This document shows, piece after piece, positions 25,407 to 33,755 of a stretch of DNA of 64,000 bases. Made by a program: the position numbers and the translations under genes. Position 1 is the stretch's first letter. Each line of letters starts with the position of its first letter. Origin of the DNA: CAVVSD01 sp963837655 (GTDB taxonomy: Bacteria; Actinomycetota; Thermoleophilia; Solirubrobacterales; Solirubrobacteraceae). The notes under the pieces were generated by a model. It was not told the DNA's origin and did no database searches. It saw nothing but the letters and a program-made list of their open reading frames with translations. The stretch is taken from the NCBI GenBank assembly GCA_963837655.1, contig CAWIOK010000002.1, positions 372,001-436,000 of the forward strand. The letters are read 5' to 3'.

Positions 25407-27098
25407 ATGCCGTCGGACGCCGAGAGGCTCCTCGCGGCGGGCCGTGACGCACTCGCGGCCGGCGACTGGCCGGCGGCGCGGAGCTCGTTCGAGGCCGTGG
25501 TGGAGCGGGAGGACGTACCCGAGGCGCTCGCGGGGCTGAGCGACGCGCTCTGGTGGTTGGGCGAGACCGACGCCGCCGTGCGAAGCGGGGAGCGCGCCTA
25601 CGCGACCTTCCGCCGTCGTCCCGACCCGATGCAGGCCGCACTGGCCTCCATCGGCCTGTACTTCCTGTACCGGGTAAGCCTCGGCAACACCGCGGTCGCT
25701 CGCGGCTGGCTGGGTCGCATGGCGCGGCTGGTGGAGGAGCACGATCTCGCACCGCTGGCAGGGTGGGTGCTGCTGCTGCGCGCGCATGACACCGACGACG
25801 CGGTCGCGGCCGAGGCCTGGGCGCTGCAGGCATGCGAGCTGGCGCGCCGGTTCGCCGACGCCGATCTGGAGCTGTGCTCGCTCAGCCAGCGGGGCGCCGC
25901 GCTCGTGCAGGTCGGACGGCTGGAGGAGGGCGTGGCGCTGCTCGACGAGGCGATGGCGGGCTCGCTCGCGGGCGAGTGCAGGCGGCTGCAGACGGTGGTG
26001 TACACGACCTGCAACACGATCAGCGCGTGCTGCCAGGTCGCCGAGCTCGAGCGGATCACACAATGGGTCCGTGCTGCCGACGCGTTCCACCGGCGCTACG
26101 GCTCCGCGCACCTGTACACCCACTGCCGCGCCTACTACGGCGGCGTCCTGTTCGCGACCGGCGACTGGGACGGTGCCGAGCGCGAGCTCGATGCTGCGTT
26201 GCGCATCGGGCGCTCGGCCGAGCGCGCGCTCTACGGCGAGGCGCTCGCGAGGCTCGCCGAGCTGCGTCTGGCGCAGGGCCGTCTCGACGAGGCCGAGCGG
26301 CTCCTGGACGGGTACGAGGACCACGTCACGAGCGCATGGGTGCTCGCCGCGCTGCAGCTCGCCCGCGGCGACCCCGCCGCCGCGGCACGGGGGCTGCGTC
26401 GGCGTGTGGCCGAGCTGGATGAGCACGAGCGCTCGCGTCCCGGCTCCTATCGGGCGGGCGCGGCGCGCTGCCTCGAGACGTCTGCGCTGCTGGAGGCGCT
26501 CGTGGCCGCCGAGGTCGAGCTCGGCGACGCGGAGGCGGCACGTGCCGCTGCAGAGCGGATCGGGGAGCTCGGTGCCGTGACGCGGTGCCGGCTGGTCGTC
26601 GCCCGCGGTGAGCGGGCCCTGGGGACCGCGCTGGGAGCATGCGGCGAGGCCGACGCCGGTCGAGCGCGTCTGGAGCGGGGGCTCCTGGCCTTCAGTCGTC
26701 TGGAGATGCCGCTGGAGGTCGCGCGGACCCGTCTGCTGCTCGCGCGGGCGCTCCCTCCCGACGCCGCGGTGACGGAGGCTCGGACCGCGCTCGCCGGCCT
26801 GGAGGCCCTGGGCGCCGCGCGGGACGCCGACGCGGCGGCGGCGCTGCTGCGCGACCTCGGCGTGCGGGCGTCGCGAGGCGGTCGCGCCCCGGACGGCGAG
26901 CTGACGCGACGGGAGCGCGAGGTGCTCGGGCTCCTGGCGGAGGGGCTCTCCAACCGCGAGCTGGCCGAGCGCCTGTTCATCACCCGCAAGACGGTCGAGC
27001 ACCACGTGCACAGCGTGTACCGCAAGCTCGGGCTGCGCGGCCGTGCCGAGGCAGCCGCCTACGCCGTGCGGCATCTCGACGGCGATCGCCACGTCTAG
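25407..27098 (+). CDS. LuxR-family regulator with TPR-like repeats
   Basis: 563 residues. Residues 1-490 form a solenoid of Ala/Leu/Arg-rich helical pairs typical of TPR proteins, such as GDWDGAERELDAALRIG and QGRLDEAERLLDGYEDH. The C-terminus (about 500-555) is a LuxR HTH, LTRREREVLGLLAEGLSNRE and ITRKTVEHHVHSVYRKLG. There is no NB-ARC or AAA domain, so it is a shortened MalT/LAL-type regulator. The target is unknown; the hydrolase genes upstream or the flavoenzyme downstream are candidates. A good intrinsic terminator follows it. Confidence 0.85.
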   Translation: MPSDAERLLAAGRDALAAGDWPAARSSFEAVVEREDVPEALAGLSDALWWLGETDAAVRSGERAYATFRRRPDPMQAALASIGLYFLYRVSLGNTAVARGWLGRMARLVEEHDLAPLAGWVLLLRAHDTDDAVAAEAWALQACELARRFADADLELCSLSQRGAALVQVGRLEEGVALLDEAMAGSLAGECRRLQTVVYTTCNTISACCQVAELERITQWVRAADAFHRRYGSAHLYTHCRAYYGGVLFATGDWDGAERELDAALRIGRSAERALYGEALARLAELRLAQGRLDEAERLLDGYEDHVTSAWVLAALQLARGDPAAAARGLRRRVAELDEHERSRPGSYRAGAARCLETSALLEALVAAEVELGDAEAARAAAERIGELGAVTRCRLVVARGERALGTALGACGEADAGRARLERGLLAFSRLEMPLEVARTRLLLARALPPDAAVTEARTALAGLEALGAARDADAAAALLRDLGVRASRGGRAPDGELTRREREVLGLLAEGLSNRELAERLFITRKTVEHHVHSVYRKLGLRGRAEAAAYAVRHLDGDRHV

Positions 27099-27101
27099 GA
27101 C

Positions 27102-27144
27102 TCACGGGAGCCGGTACCGGCGTCGCTCCGTGATTTCAGGGTTT
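27102..27144 (+). terminator. Intrinsic terminator after the LuxR-TPR gene
   Basis: An outer stem TCACGG/CCGTGA continues through AG/CT to an inner 12-bp palindrome (GCCGGTACCGGC, 27110-27121). It is followed by TTTCAGGGTTTT. This is the clearest intrinsic terminator in the window. Confidence 0.7.
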
Positions 27145-27216
27145 TCGCCGATGCGCGTGTCGGGCGGCGGCGGGAGTCTGTAGCTGACCGGATGCACCGA
27201 CGAGAAGGAGAGGCAC

Positions 27217-28611
27217 ATGCGATCGCTCGCCGACACCGAGAGCCTCGCGGCCGCACTCGACGACCGGCTGCGCGGCGACGCCCTCGGACCCGAGCACCCC
27301 GGCTACGACGCCGCACGGCGGGTCCACAACCAGGTCTTCGATCGTCGCCCGGCGGTCATCGCGCGGTGCGCTGACGCGGCCGATGTGGGTGCGGCGGTGG
27401 CGTTCGCGCGGGCGGAGGGGCTGCAGGTCGCGGTGCGCGGGGGAGGTCACAGCGTCGCGGGCTTCTCCTCGCTCGACGACGGCCTGGTCGTCGACCTGAC
27501 GTCCATGCGCGCGGTCGACGTCGACGTCGACGCCGGCGCCCGGACCGCGTGGGTCGGCGGCGGGGCGACCGCCGGCGACCTCGACCGCGCGACGAACGCC
27601 GTCGGGCTCGCGACGCCGTCGGCGACCGTCTCGACAGTCGGCATGGCGGGCTTCACTCTCGGGGGAGGGATCGGCCACCTCAGCCGCACGCACGGGCTGG
27701 CGGCCGACAACCTGATCGCCGCCGACGTCGTGCTCGCGGATGGGCGCACCGTCCGCGCCGGCGAGGACGGCGACCCGGACCTGCTCTGGGCGCTGCGCGG
27801 TGGAGGGGGCAACTTCGGCGTCGTCACGGCCATGCGCTTCCGGCTGCACCCGCTGGGCGCGGTGACGGGCGGGCCGATGCTCTGGCCGCTGGAGGACGCC
27901 GAGCGCGTGCTCGGTCTCTACCTGCGCTGGCTGCCCGAGCAGCCCGACGACATCTCGGCGTTCTTCGCCGTGCTCACCGTCCCGCCGGCCGACCCGTTCC
28001 CCGAGCCGATGCGCCTGCGCCCGGTCTGCGCGCTCGTGTGGTGCAACGCCGCACCGCCGGAGCGCTCGGCGGCGGCGCTCGCGGAGTTCCGCGCTGCTGC
28101 GCCGCCGCCGTTGCTGGACGGCGTCGCCGAGCTGCCCTACCCCGCGCTGCAGTCCGCGTTCGACCCGATCGCCGCGGCCGGGACGCACAACCACGTCGCC
28201 GGGCGGTGCTATCGCGTGCTCCCCGAGGAGGCGGGCGCTGAGTTGGTGCGCTTCGGCGGCTCCGCGCCGAGCTGGCTGTCGTTCACCCACCTGTATCCGC
28301 TGGACGGCGCGGCAGCCCGTCGGCCGGACGGAGGCGCCGCATGGCCATGGCGGGACGCCGCCTTCGCGCAGATGTTCCTCGGCTGCGCCGCCGGGCCCGG
28401 CCAGGACGACGCACTGCGCGACTGGGCGACGGGATTCGCGGACGCGCTCGCGCCCTACGCGCTCGACGGCGCCTACTCAAACTTCGTGATGGACGAGGGG
28501 AGCGCGGCCGCGCGAGCCTCGTACCGCGACAGTCACCCGCGGCTGCGCGAGCTCAAGGCGCGCTACGACCCCGACAACGTGTTCCGCGGCAACCAGAACA
28601 TCGAGCCCTGA
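27217..28611 (+). CDS. BBE-type FAD-binding oxidoreductase
   Basis: 464 residues of the FAD-linked oxidase (PCMH/berberine bridge) family. The N-terminal FAD domain has RGGGHSVAG with H78, the residue that carries covalent FAD. The second flavin-linking Cys found in bicovalent members appears absent (VGMAGFTLGGGIG). The C-terminus YDPDNVFRGNQNI is the BBE signature. Such enzymes oxidise sugars or secondary metabolites. GAGAAGGAGAGG precedes the ATG. A related oxidase end lies at the right edge of the window. Confidence 0.9.
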   Translation: MRSLADTESLAAALDDRLRGDALGPEHPGYDAARRVHNQVFDRRPAVIARCADAADVGAAVAFARAEGLQVAVRGGGHSVAGFSSLDDGLVVDLTSMRAVDVDVDAGARTAWVGGGATAGDLDRATNAVGLATPSATVSTVGMAGFTLGGGIGHLSRTHGLAADNLIAADVVLADGRTVRAGEDGDPDLLWALRGGGGNFGVVTAMRFRLHPLGAVTGGPMLWPLEDAERVLGLYLRWLPEQPDDISAFFAVLTVPPADPFPEPMRLRPVCALVWCNAAPPERSAAALAEFRAAAPPPLLDGVAELPYPALQSAFDPIAAAGTHNHVAGRCYRVLPEEAGAELVRFGGSAPSWLSFTHLYPLDGAAARRPDGGAAWPWRDAAFAQMFLGCAAGPGQDDALRDWATGFADALAPYALDGAYSNFVMDEGSAAARASYRDSHPRLRELKARYDPDNVFRGNQNIEP

Positions 28612-28662
28612 CGCCGTCGGCGAGCCTCTCTTCCTGCGCGCCTCCTAGACTGCCGGGGCGCT

Positions 28663-28733
28663 GGGGGACTGGTGTATCGGTAACACGGCGGTCTCCAAAA
28701 CCGCAACGCCAGGTTCGATTCCTGGGTCCCCCG
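28663..28733 (+). tRNA. tRNA-Trp(CCA), compact form
   Basis: 71 nt. The acceptor stem GGGGGAC/GTCCCCC is perfect, the anticodon stem GCGGT/ACCGC has loop CTCCAAA giving CCA, and the discriminator is G as expected for tryptophan. The D arm (GTGT-loop-ACAC) is short and looks like the tRNA-Gln/Glu/Gly type rather than the usual Trp form. Confidence 0.88.
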
Positions 28734-28764
28734 TGTCCGCCGCAGGCAAGGGGAGGGGAGGCAG

Positions 28765-29376
28765 ATGACGACAGGGTCGCTCGAGGTGGCCGGGGACGGC
28801 GTCCCCAACCCGGTCTTCCACCACGTCAATCTGACGACGACGAGGCTCGACGAGATGATCGAGTGGTACGGACTCGCGGCGGGACTGCGTCCCAACTTCC
28901 GCGATCCGAGCATCGCGTTCCTCACGAACGACCATGCCAACCACCGCCTCGCGCTGCTCAGCCATCCCGCACTGGCGGACGACCCCGAGAAGATCCGCCA
29001 TACCGGGATCCACCACACGGCCTTCGAGTTCGCGTCCCTGGACGACATGCTCACCCGTTACGAGACCCTGAAGGCCAACGGCATCGTGCCGCACTCCTGC
29101 CTGGATCACGGCCTCACGACCTCGTTCTACTACGCCGACCCGGATGGCAACAACGTGGAGATGCAAGTGGACAACTTCGGTGACTGGGCGGCCTCGGCGG
29201 AGTGGATGCGCACGGCGCCGGAGTTCGTCGCCGACCCGATCGGCAAGTTCGTCGACCCCGAGCTGATCGCCGAGGCGGCGCGCGAAGGAGCCGACCCGCG
29301 GGAGATCCACCGGCGCTCGTTCGCGGGCGAGCTCGCTCCGGCGGTCACGCCGAGTCTCGGACTGCCCGAGGCATGA
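28765..29376 (+). CDS. VOC-family dioxygenase-like protein
   Basis: 203 residues with one vicinal-oxygen-chelate unit pair. Likely metal ligands are the His in VFHHVNL (about 20), the His in GIHHTAFEF (about 85) and the Glu in NNVEMQVDN (about 135). The ring-cleaving extradiol dioxygenase branch and glyoxalase-type proteins share this pattern; the DPDGNNVEM signature favours the dioxygenase-like branch. GGGGAGGGGAGG precedes the ATG. Its stop overlaps a GST gene as ATGA, and a dihydroxyphthalate-decarboxylase-like gene follows, pointing to aromatic breakdown. Confidence 0.82.
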   Translation: MTTGSLEVAGDGVPNPVFHHVNLTTTRLDEMIEWYGLAAGLRPNFRDPSIAFLTNDHANHRLALLSHPALADDPEKIRHTGIHHTAFEFASLDDMLTRYETLKANGIVPHSCLDHGLTTSFYYADPDGNNVEMQVDNFGDWAASAEWMRTAPEFVADPIGKFVDPELIAEAAREGADPREIHRRSFAGELAPAVTPSLGLPEA

Positions 29377-30086
29377 GCCCGTCGCCGAAGATCGAGCTGT
29401 ACTGGGGACCCGGCTCCTGTGCCCGCGTGCCGTTCATCGCGCTGGAGGAGGCGGGCGCGGACTTCACGCTGCACGTGGTCAACCGGTTCGCCGGGGAGGC
29501 CAAGTCGCCGGAGTACCTCGCGGTCAATCCCAAGGGCAAGGTCCCGACGCTCGTCGTGGACGGTTGGGTCCTCACGGAGAACCCGGCCATCCAGACGTAC
29601 CTGGCCCGGGCGTACCCGGACGCCGCGCTGCTGCCGACAGGGGACGACAGGACGCAGCTGGAGGCCCTCTCGACGATGGCCTGGTTCGCCAGCGGCATGC
29701 ACCCACATGTGGGTCGCCTGCGCTTCCCCGCGAACGCGACGGCGGATGGCCCGGAGGCCTACGAGGGGATCCGCGCGACGTCGCGCGGTGAGCTCGAGAA
29801 GGGCTTCGCGATCCTCGAGGGCCGTCTCGCCGATCGTGAGTGGCTCTTCGGCGACTGGTCGATCGTGGACGGCTACATGCTGTGGCTCTGGTTCCGTGCG
29901 ACGGGATCGGGGATGGATGGCACGCCGTTCCCGCGCTGTGCCGATCACGCAAGGCGCAACGAGCAGCGCCCCAGCGTCGCGCGGGTCCTCGACCGCGAGG
30001 AGGCGGAGTTCGCGCGGTTCCTGGCGAGCGGCACGGTGCCCGACGACATCCCGCCGCATCAGGTCGGCCGGACGCCGGCGGGCTGA
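29373..30086 (+). CDS. Glutathione S-transferase-family protein
   Basis: 237 residues. A thioredoxin-like N-terminal domain carries GPGSCARVPFIALEEAG, VNPKGKVPTLVVDG and LTENPAIQTYLA (the thiol-binding Glu-Asn-Pro loop). A helical C-terminal domain with DWSIVDGYMLWLW follows. It may handle reactive products of the neighbouring dioxygenase, or act as a thiol-dependent isomerase. It is coupled to the VOC gene by ATGA and followed by the next gene after 6 bp. Confidence 0.85.
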   Translation: MSPSPKIELYWGPGSCARVPFIALEEAGADFTLHVVNRFAGEAKSPEYLAVNPKGKVPTLVVDGWVLTENPAIQTYLARAYPDAALLPTGDDRTQLEALSTMAWFASGMHPHVGRLRFPANATADGPEAYEGIRATSRGELEKGFAILEGRLADREWLFGDWSIVDGYMLWLWFRATGSGMDGTPFPRCADHARRNEQRPSVARVLDREEAEFARFLASGTVPDDIPPHQVGRTPAG

Positions 30087-30092
30087 GCCGAC

Positions 30093-30956
30093 GTGCGGAC
30101 GGCGACGATGGTCATCGGTGCGCACCCGCACACCGAGCCGCTCAGGTCGGGCGGGATCCACGCCGAGAAGCTGCAGCTCGAGTTCGTCGACGTCGAGCCG
30201 ACCAACAGGGCGTTCGCCCCGATGCTCCGGCGCGGCGCCTACGACATCTCCGAGATCGCGATCACCGTCTTCTTCCAGGCTGTCGAGGCGGGCAAGCCGG
30301 TGTGGCTGCTGCCCGTCGTCGCCGTGGGCGGCTTCCACCACGGCAGCATCTACGTCAACCCCACGATCGGCCCGTTGGCGCCAGGCGACCTCGCCGGCAA
30401 GCGCGTCGCGGTCCGCGCGTACAGCCAGACGACCGGCCTCTACGTCCGCGGTGTGCTGGCGGAGGAGCACGGCGTCGCCGCGGACACCGTGACGTGGGTG
30501 ACGACCGAGGGCTCGCACGTCGAGGAGTACGTGGACCCGCCGAACGTCGAACGGGCCGAGCCCGGGACCAGCGTCGCCGACCTCCTGCGCGACGGCAGCG
30601 TCGACGCGGCCATCCTCGCGCCCGGCCGCGAGCCGACCTCGTGGTGCGCGCCGCTCATCCCGGACGCCCATCAGGCCGCGGAGCGCTGGCAGCAGCGCCA
30701 CGGGCTGATCCCGATCAACCACATGGTGTGCGTCGGCCCCGCGATCGCCGACGCGCCCGAGCTGACCGCCGATCTGACCGCGACCCTGCGCCGCGCGTAC
30801 GACGCGGCGGTCGTATCAGGATCTCCGCCGGGCCCGGCGATCACCCTCGAGCGGGACCGGATCGATGCGGCGCTGTCCTACGCGCTCGTCCTGGCCAGGC
30901 AGCAGGGCCTCGTCGAGGCCGAGCTCGACATCCCCTCGATGTTCGCTCCCGTCTAG
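30093..30956 (+). CDS. 4,5-dihydroxyphthalate decarboxylase-like protein
   Basis: 287 residues, GTG start, no signal peptide, so it is probably cytoplasmic. It matches the Pht5-type family, which has a periplasmic-binding-protein fold: YDISEIAITVFFQAVEAGKP, GSIYVNPTIGPLAPGDLAGK, YVRGVLAEEHGV and LIPINHMVCV. Family members decarboxylate dihydroxyphthalate or related dicarboxylic aromatics, but many uncharacterised homologs exist. The context (VOC dioxygenase-like and GST) supports aromatic catabolism. The stop shares CTAG with the converging antiporter gene. Confidence 0.75.
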   Translation: MRTATMVIGAHPHTEPLRSGGIHAEKLQLEFVDVEPTNRAFAPMLRRGAYDISEIAITVFFQAVEAGKPVWLLPVVAVGGFHHGSIYVNPTIGPLAPGDLAGKRVAVRAYSQTTGLYVRGVLAEEHGVAADTVTWVTTEGSHVEEYVDPPNVERAEPGTSVADLLRDGSVDAAILAPGREPTSWCAPLIPDAHQAAERWQQRHGLIPINHMVCVGPAIADAPELTADLTATLRRAYDAAVVSGSPPGPAITLERDRIDAALSYALVLARQQGLVEAELDIPSMFAPV

Positions 30957-32038
30957 GGCACGAAGGCCAGGAACACGAACGACGCGAACAGCACGAGGTG
31001 CACCGTCGCCTCCTGCAGGGTCGCCCGGCCTGGCAGCACGGTGAGCGCGGCGATGAAGACCGAGAGCGCGAGGAGCACCGTCTGCAGCGGCTCCAGACCC
31101 AGCACGAGCGGCGTGTCGATCCAGATCGAGGCCAGCGCGATCACCGGGATCGTCAGGCCGATGCTCGCCATCGCCGAGCCGAAGCCCAGGTTGAAGCTCG
31201 TCTGCATCCGGTCGTTGCGGGCGTTGCGGCCCGCCGCGAGCGTCTCGGGCAGGAGCACGACGAGCGCGATGACGACGCCCACGGCGGACTGCGGCGCGCC
31301 GACGTCGGCCACGACGTCCTCGATCGCGGGCGACTCGAGCTTCGCGAGGCCGACGACGGCGACGAGCGACACGAGCAGCAGCCAGAGGCTGGTCACCGCC
31401 GCCCGCGTCGTCGGCGGCTCTGCGTGGTGCTCCGGATCCTGGCGCGCGTTCCCCGACGGCAGGAAGTAGTCGCGGTGGCGCACGGTCTGCATGAGCACGA
31501 AGAGCGCGTAGAGCACGAGCGACGCGATGGCGGCGAACGTCAGCTGCAGCGGCGAGAACTCGGCGCTCGAGCGGCTCGTCGTGAAGGAGGGGACGACGAG
31601 GGTCAGCGTCGCGAGCGCCGCCACGGTGGCCAGCGCGCTCGCGGTGCCCTCCGAGTTGAACGACGTCGTGCGGTGGCGCAGCGTCGCGAGCAGCAGCGAC
31701 AGCCCGACGATCCCGTTGCAGGTGATCATCACGGCGGCGAACACGGTGTCGCGCGCGAGCGTCGAGGCCTCGTCCCCGCCGGCCACCATGAGCGTGACGA
31801 TGAGCGCGACCTCGATCACGGTCACCGCGACCGCGAGGACCAGCGAGCCGAAGGGCTCGCCGACGCGGTGGGCGACGATCTCCGCGTGGTGGACCGCCGC
31901 GAGCACCGCGGACCCCAGGAGCGCTGCCACGACGACGAGGACGACCGTCCCGGGCTTGGATCCCCACGTCGCCGCCGTGACGAGGGCGGCGAGGACGGGG
32001 ACGACGGTCGTCCAGGACAGCGAGCGAGGCAGCGACAA
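30953..32038 (-). CDS. Ca2+/H+ (cation/proton) antiporter, ChaA/CAX family
   Basis: 361 residues with about eleven hydrophobic segments. The two alpha-repeat motifs of the Ca2+:cation antiporters are visible: AVTVIEVALIVTLMVAGG in the first half and ALVVLLPETLAAGRNA with FNLGFGSAMASIGLTIPVI in the second, including the key Glu residues. It should export Ca2+ or Na+/K+ in exchange for protons. It is 16 bp downstream of the DyP peroxidase gene on the same strand. Confidence 0.88.
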   Translation of the reverse strand: MSLPRSLSWTTVVPVLAALVTAATWGSKPGTVVLVVVAALLGSAVLAAVHHAEIVAHRVGEPFGSLVLAVAVTVIEVALIVTLMVAGGDEASTLARDTVFAAVMITCNGIVGLSLLLATLRHRTTSFNSEGTASALATVAALATLTLVVPSFTTSRSSAEFSPLQLTFAAIASLVLYALFVLMQTVRHRDYFLPSGNARQDPEHHAEPPTTRAAVTSLWLLLVSLVAVVGLAKLESPAIEDVVADVGAPQSAVGVVIALVVLLPETLAAGRNARNDRMQTSFNLGFGSAMASIGLTIPVIALASIWIDTPLVLGLEPLQTVLLALSVFIAALTVLPGRATLQEATVHLVLFASFVFLAFVP

Positions 32039-32054
32039 GGAACGGCAGCTTAGG

Positions 32055-33071
32055 TCAGGTGTCCCGCAGGCTCCCGATGCCCAGCGACCCGTCGGTCGCG
32101 GCCGGACCTGCGGCCTCGGGCTCCTCGCTCTGCGCCTCGCCGGCGGCGGGCGGGTCGTCGAGGAAGTCGGCGTCGGGCACGAAGAAGAGGTTGCCGGTCA
32201 CGGCCGTCGAGAAGTCGAGGATGCGGTCGTGGTTGCCTGGCGGGTCCCCGACGAACATGTTGGTGAGCATCTGCTCGATGACGCCTGGGGTGCGCGCGTA
32301 CCCGATGAAGTAGGTGCCGAAATCGCGCGCCCCGACCCTGCCGAAGGGCATGTTGAAGCGCACGATCTGCTGCTCCTCGCCCTCCTCGTCGACGATCGTG
32401 GTCAGCGCCACGTGCGAGTTGGCGGGCTTGACGTCGTCGCCCAGCTCGATGTCGCCGAGCTTCTCGCGGCCGATGGCGAGCTCCTGGTCCTCGACGCTCA
32501 GCGCGTCCCAGGCGTCGAGGTCGTGCAGGTACTTCTGCACCACGACGTAGCTGCCGCCGGCGAACGCCGGGTCCTCGTCGCCGATGAGCACCGCTGCCCG
32601 CGCGGCCGCGCCCTCCGGGTTCTCGGTGCCGTCGACGAAGCCGAGGAGGTCGCGCTCGTCGAAGGAGCGGAAGCCGTGGACCTCGTCGACGACCTGCGCG
32701 AGGCCGTCGAGCCGAGCCATGAGCCGTTGGGCGAGCTCGAAGCACAGGTCCAGGCGGTCGGCGCGAATGTGGACGAGCAGGTCGCCGGGCGTGGACACCG
32801 CGGTGTGGCGCGCGCCAGCAAACTCGGGGAGTGGGTGCAGGTCCGCCGGCCGTGGCTCGCCGAACAGCCGATCCCACAGCGCGGCGCCGATGCCGACCAC
32901 GCAGCTCAGGCCGGCCTCCGGGACGCGGAACCCGACCGATCGCCGCAGCCCGCTGACGTCGGCCAGCAGGTCGCGCAGGTCATCCTCGCTGCCCGCGTCC
33001 ACGGTCAGCACCAGGAAGATGGCCGCCGTCGTGGGTGGCCTGAGAACGGTCTGCGGCTCGGGTTCGTCCAC
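32055..33071 (-). CDS. DyP-type peroxidase with encapsulin-targeting C-terminus
   Basis: 338 residues from GTG 33071. The DyP motif GFVDGTENP (with the distal Asp) and the proximal-His region DDVKPANSHVAL are present, so it should bind heme and use H2O2. After the domain, an Ala/Glu/Pro-rich linker leads to the terminal sequence DGSLGIGSLRDT. This matches the cargo-loading peptide that packs actinobacterial DyP enzymes into encapsulin shells. No signal peptide is seen. The shell gene, usually next door, is absent here: neighbours are an antiporter and a divergent TetR gene, with 33 bp between the starts. Confidence 0.92.
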   Translation of the reverse strand: MDEPEPQTVLRPPTTAAIFLVLTVDAGSEDDLRDLLADVSGLRRSVGFRVPEAGLSCVVGIGAALWDRLFGEPRPADLHPLPEFAGARHTAVSTPGDLLVHIRADRLDLCFELAQRLMARLDGLAQVVDEVHGFRSFDERDLLGFVDGTENPEGAAARAAVLIGDEDPAFAGGSYVVVQKYLHDLDAWDALSVEDQELAIGREKLGDIELGDDVKPANSHVALTTIVDEEGEEQQIVRFNMPFGRVGARDFGTYFIGYARTPGVIEQMLTNMFVGDPPGNHDRILDFSTAVTGNLFFVPDADFLDDPPAAGEAQSEEPEAAGPAATDGSLGIGSLRDT

Positions 33072-33104
33072 GGGCCGACAATCCTGCCACGTAGCATCGC
33101 CTTC

Positions 33105-33722
33105 GTGGCACGGCCCTCCGGCACCCCCTCGCTCCGCGAGGCGCAGCGGCAGCTCACCCACGAGCGTCTCATCGAGGCCGCGCAGCAGGAGTTCGCCGAG
33201 CGCGGGTACGTCGCGGCCCGGATCGACGACATCGCCACGCGCGCCGGCGCGACCCGCGCGACGTTCTACCTGCACTTCCGCAGCAAGGCCGCGGTGATCC
33301 TCGCGCTGCTCGACCAGGGCCGCGGCGACTTCCATCCGCTCTGGGACCAGCTGGCCCAGCTCCCACGCAGCCCCAGCCGCGAGCAGGTCCGGACGTGGAT
33401 CGAGGCGGCCGCCGCCGTCTGGGAGCTCCACGCGCAGCGGACCCGGGTCGTGGTCCAGGCGGTCAGCGCCGACCCCGAGCTCGGGGTCACGCAGGGTGCG
33501 CGTGAGCGCACCGAGATCGACCTGCTCACCGCCGCCGTGCGGCACATGGGGTGGGCCGACGACGCCCACGCCCGGCTGGAGTGCACGCTGCTGTTCGCCC
33601 AGCTCGCCCGCACCTTCCACATGTGGTCGTTCGGCGACGAGGCCGACCACGACGACCGGGTGCTCGAGATCCTCACGGACAACTGGTTCGCGGCGTTCCA
33701 GCGCGCCGACAAGACGTCTTGA
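33105..33722 (+). CDS. TetR-family transcriptional repressor
   Basis: 205 residues from GTG 33105. The N-terminal HTH is typical (LIEAAQQEFAERGYVAARID, GATRATFYLHFRSKAAVI), followed by a helical ligand-binding domain. It is divergent from the DyP gene and directly upstream of the hydrolase/LLM genes. A perfect palindrome just after its stop probably is its operator, so it likely represses the hydrolase/LLM unit. Confidence 0.9.
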   Translation: MARPSGTPSLREAQRQLTHERLIEAAQQEFAERGYVAARIDDIATRAGATRATFYLHFRSKAAVILALLDQGRGDFHPLWDQLAQLPRSPSREQVRTWIEAAAAVWELHAQRTRVVVQAVSADPELGVTQGARERTEIDLLTAAVRHMGWADDAHARLECTLLFAQLARTFHMWSFGDEADHDDRVLEILTDNWFAAFQRADKTS

Positions 33723-33755
33723 CAACTGACTAGACATCATGTCTAGTCAGCGGCA
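33719..33755 (+). promoter_or_regulatory. Promoter with perfect 12+1+12 palindromic operator; probable leaderless start
   Basis: A consensus -35 TTGACA (33719-33724) overlaps the TetR stop codon. A 25-bp perfect palindrome follows at 33726-33750, with arms CTGACTAGACAT and ATGTCTAGTCAG around a central C. A -10-like TCTAGT (33742-33747) lies 17 bp after the -35, inside the right arm. A start about 7 bp later would fall at the hydrolase ATG (33755), giving a leaderless mRNA. A repressor on the palindrome would block the promoter. Confidence 0.8.

Noticed and set aside
27519..27536. GTCGAC repeats (Val-Asp runs) in the BBE-type oxidase
   Set aside because: Simple codon-level repetition inside a conserved coding region; no sign of a separate element.
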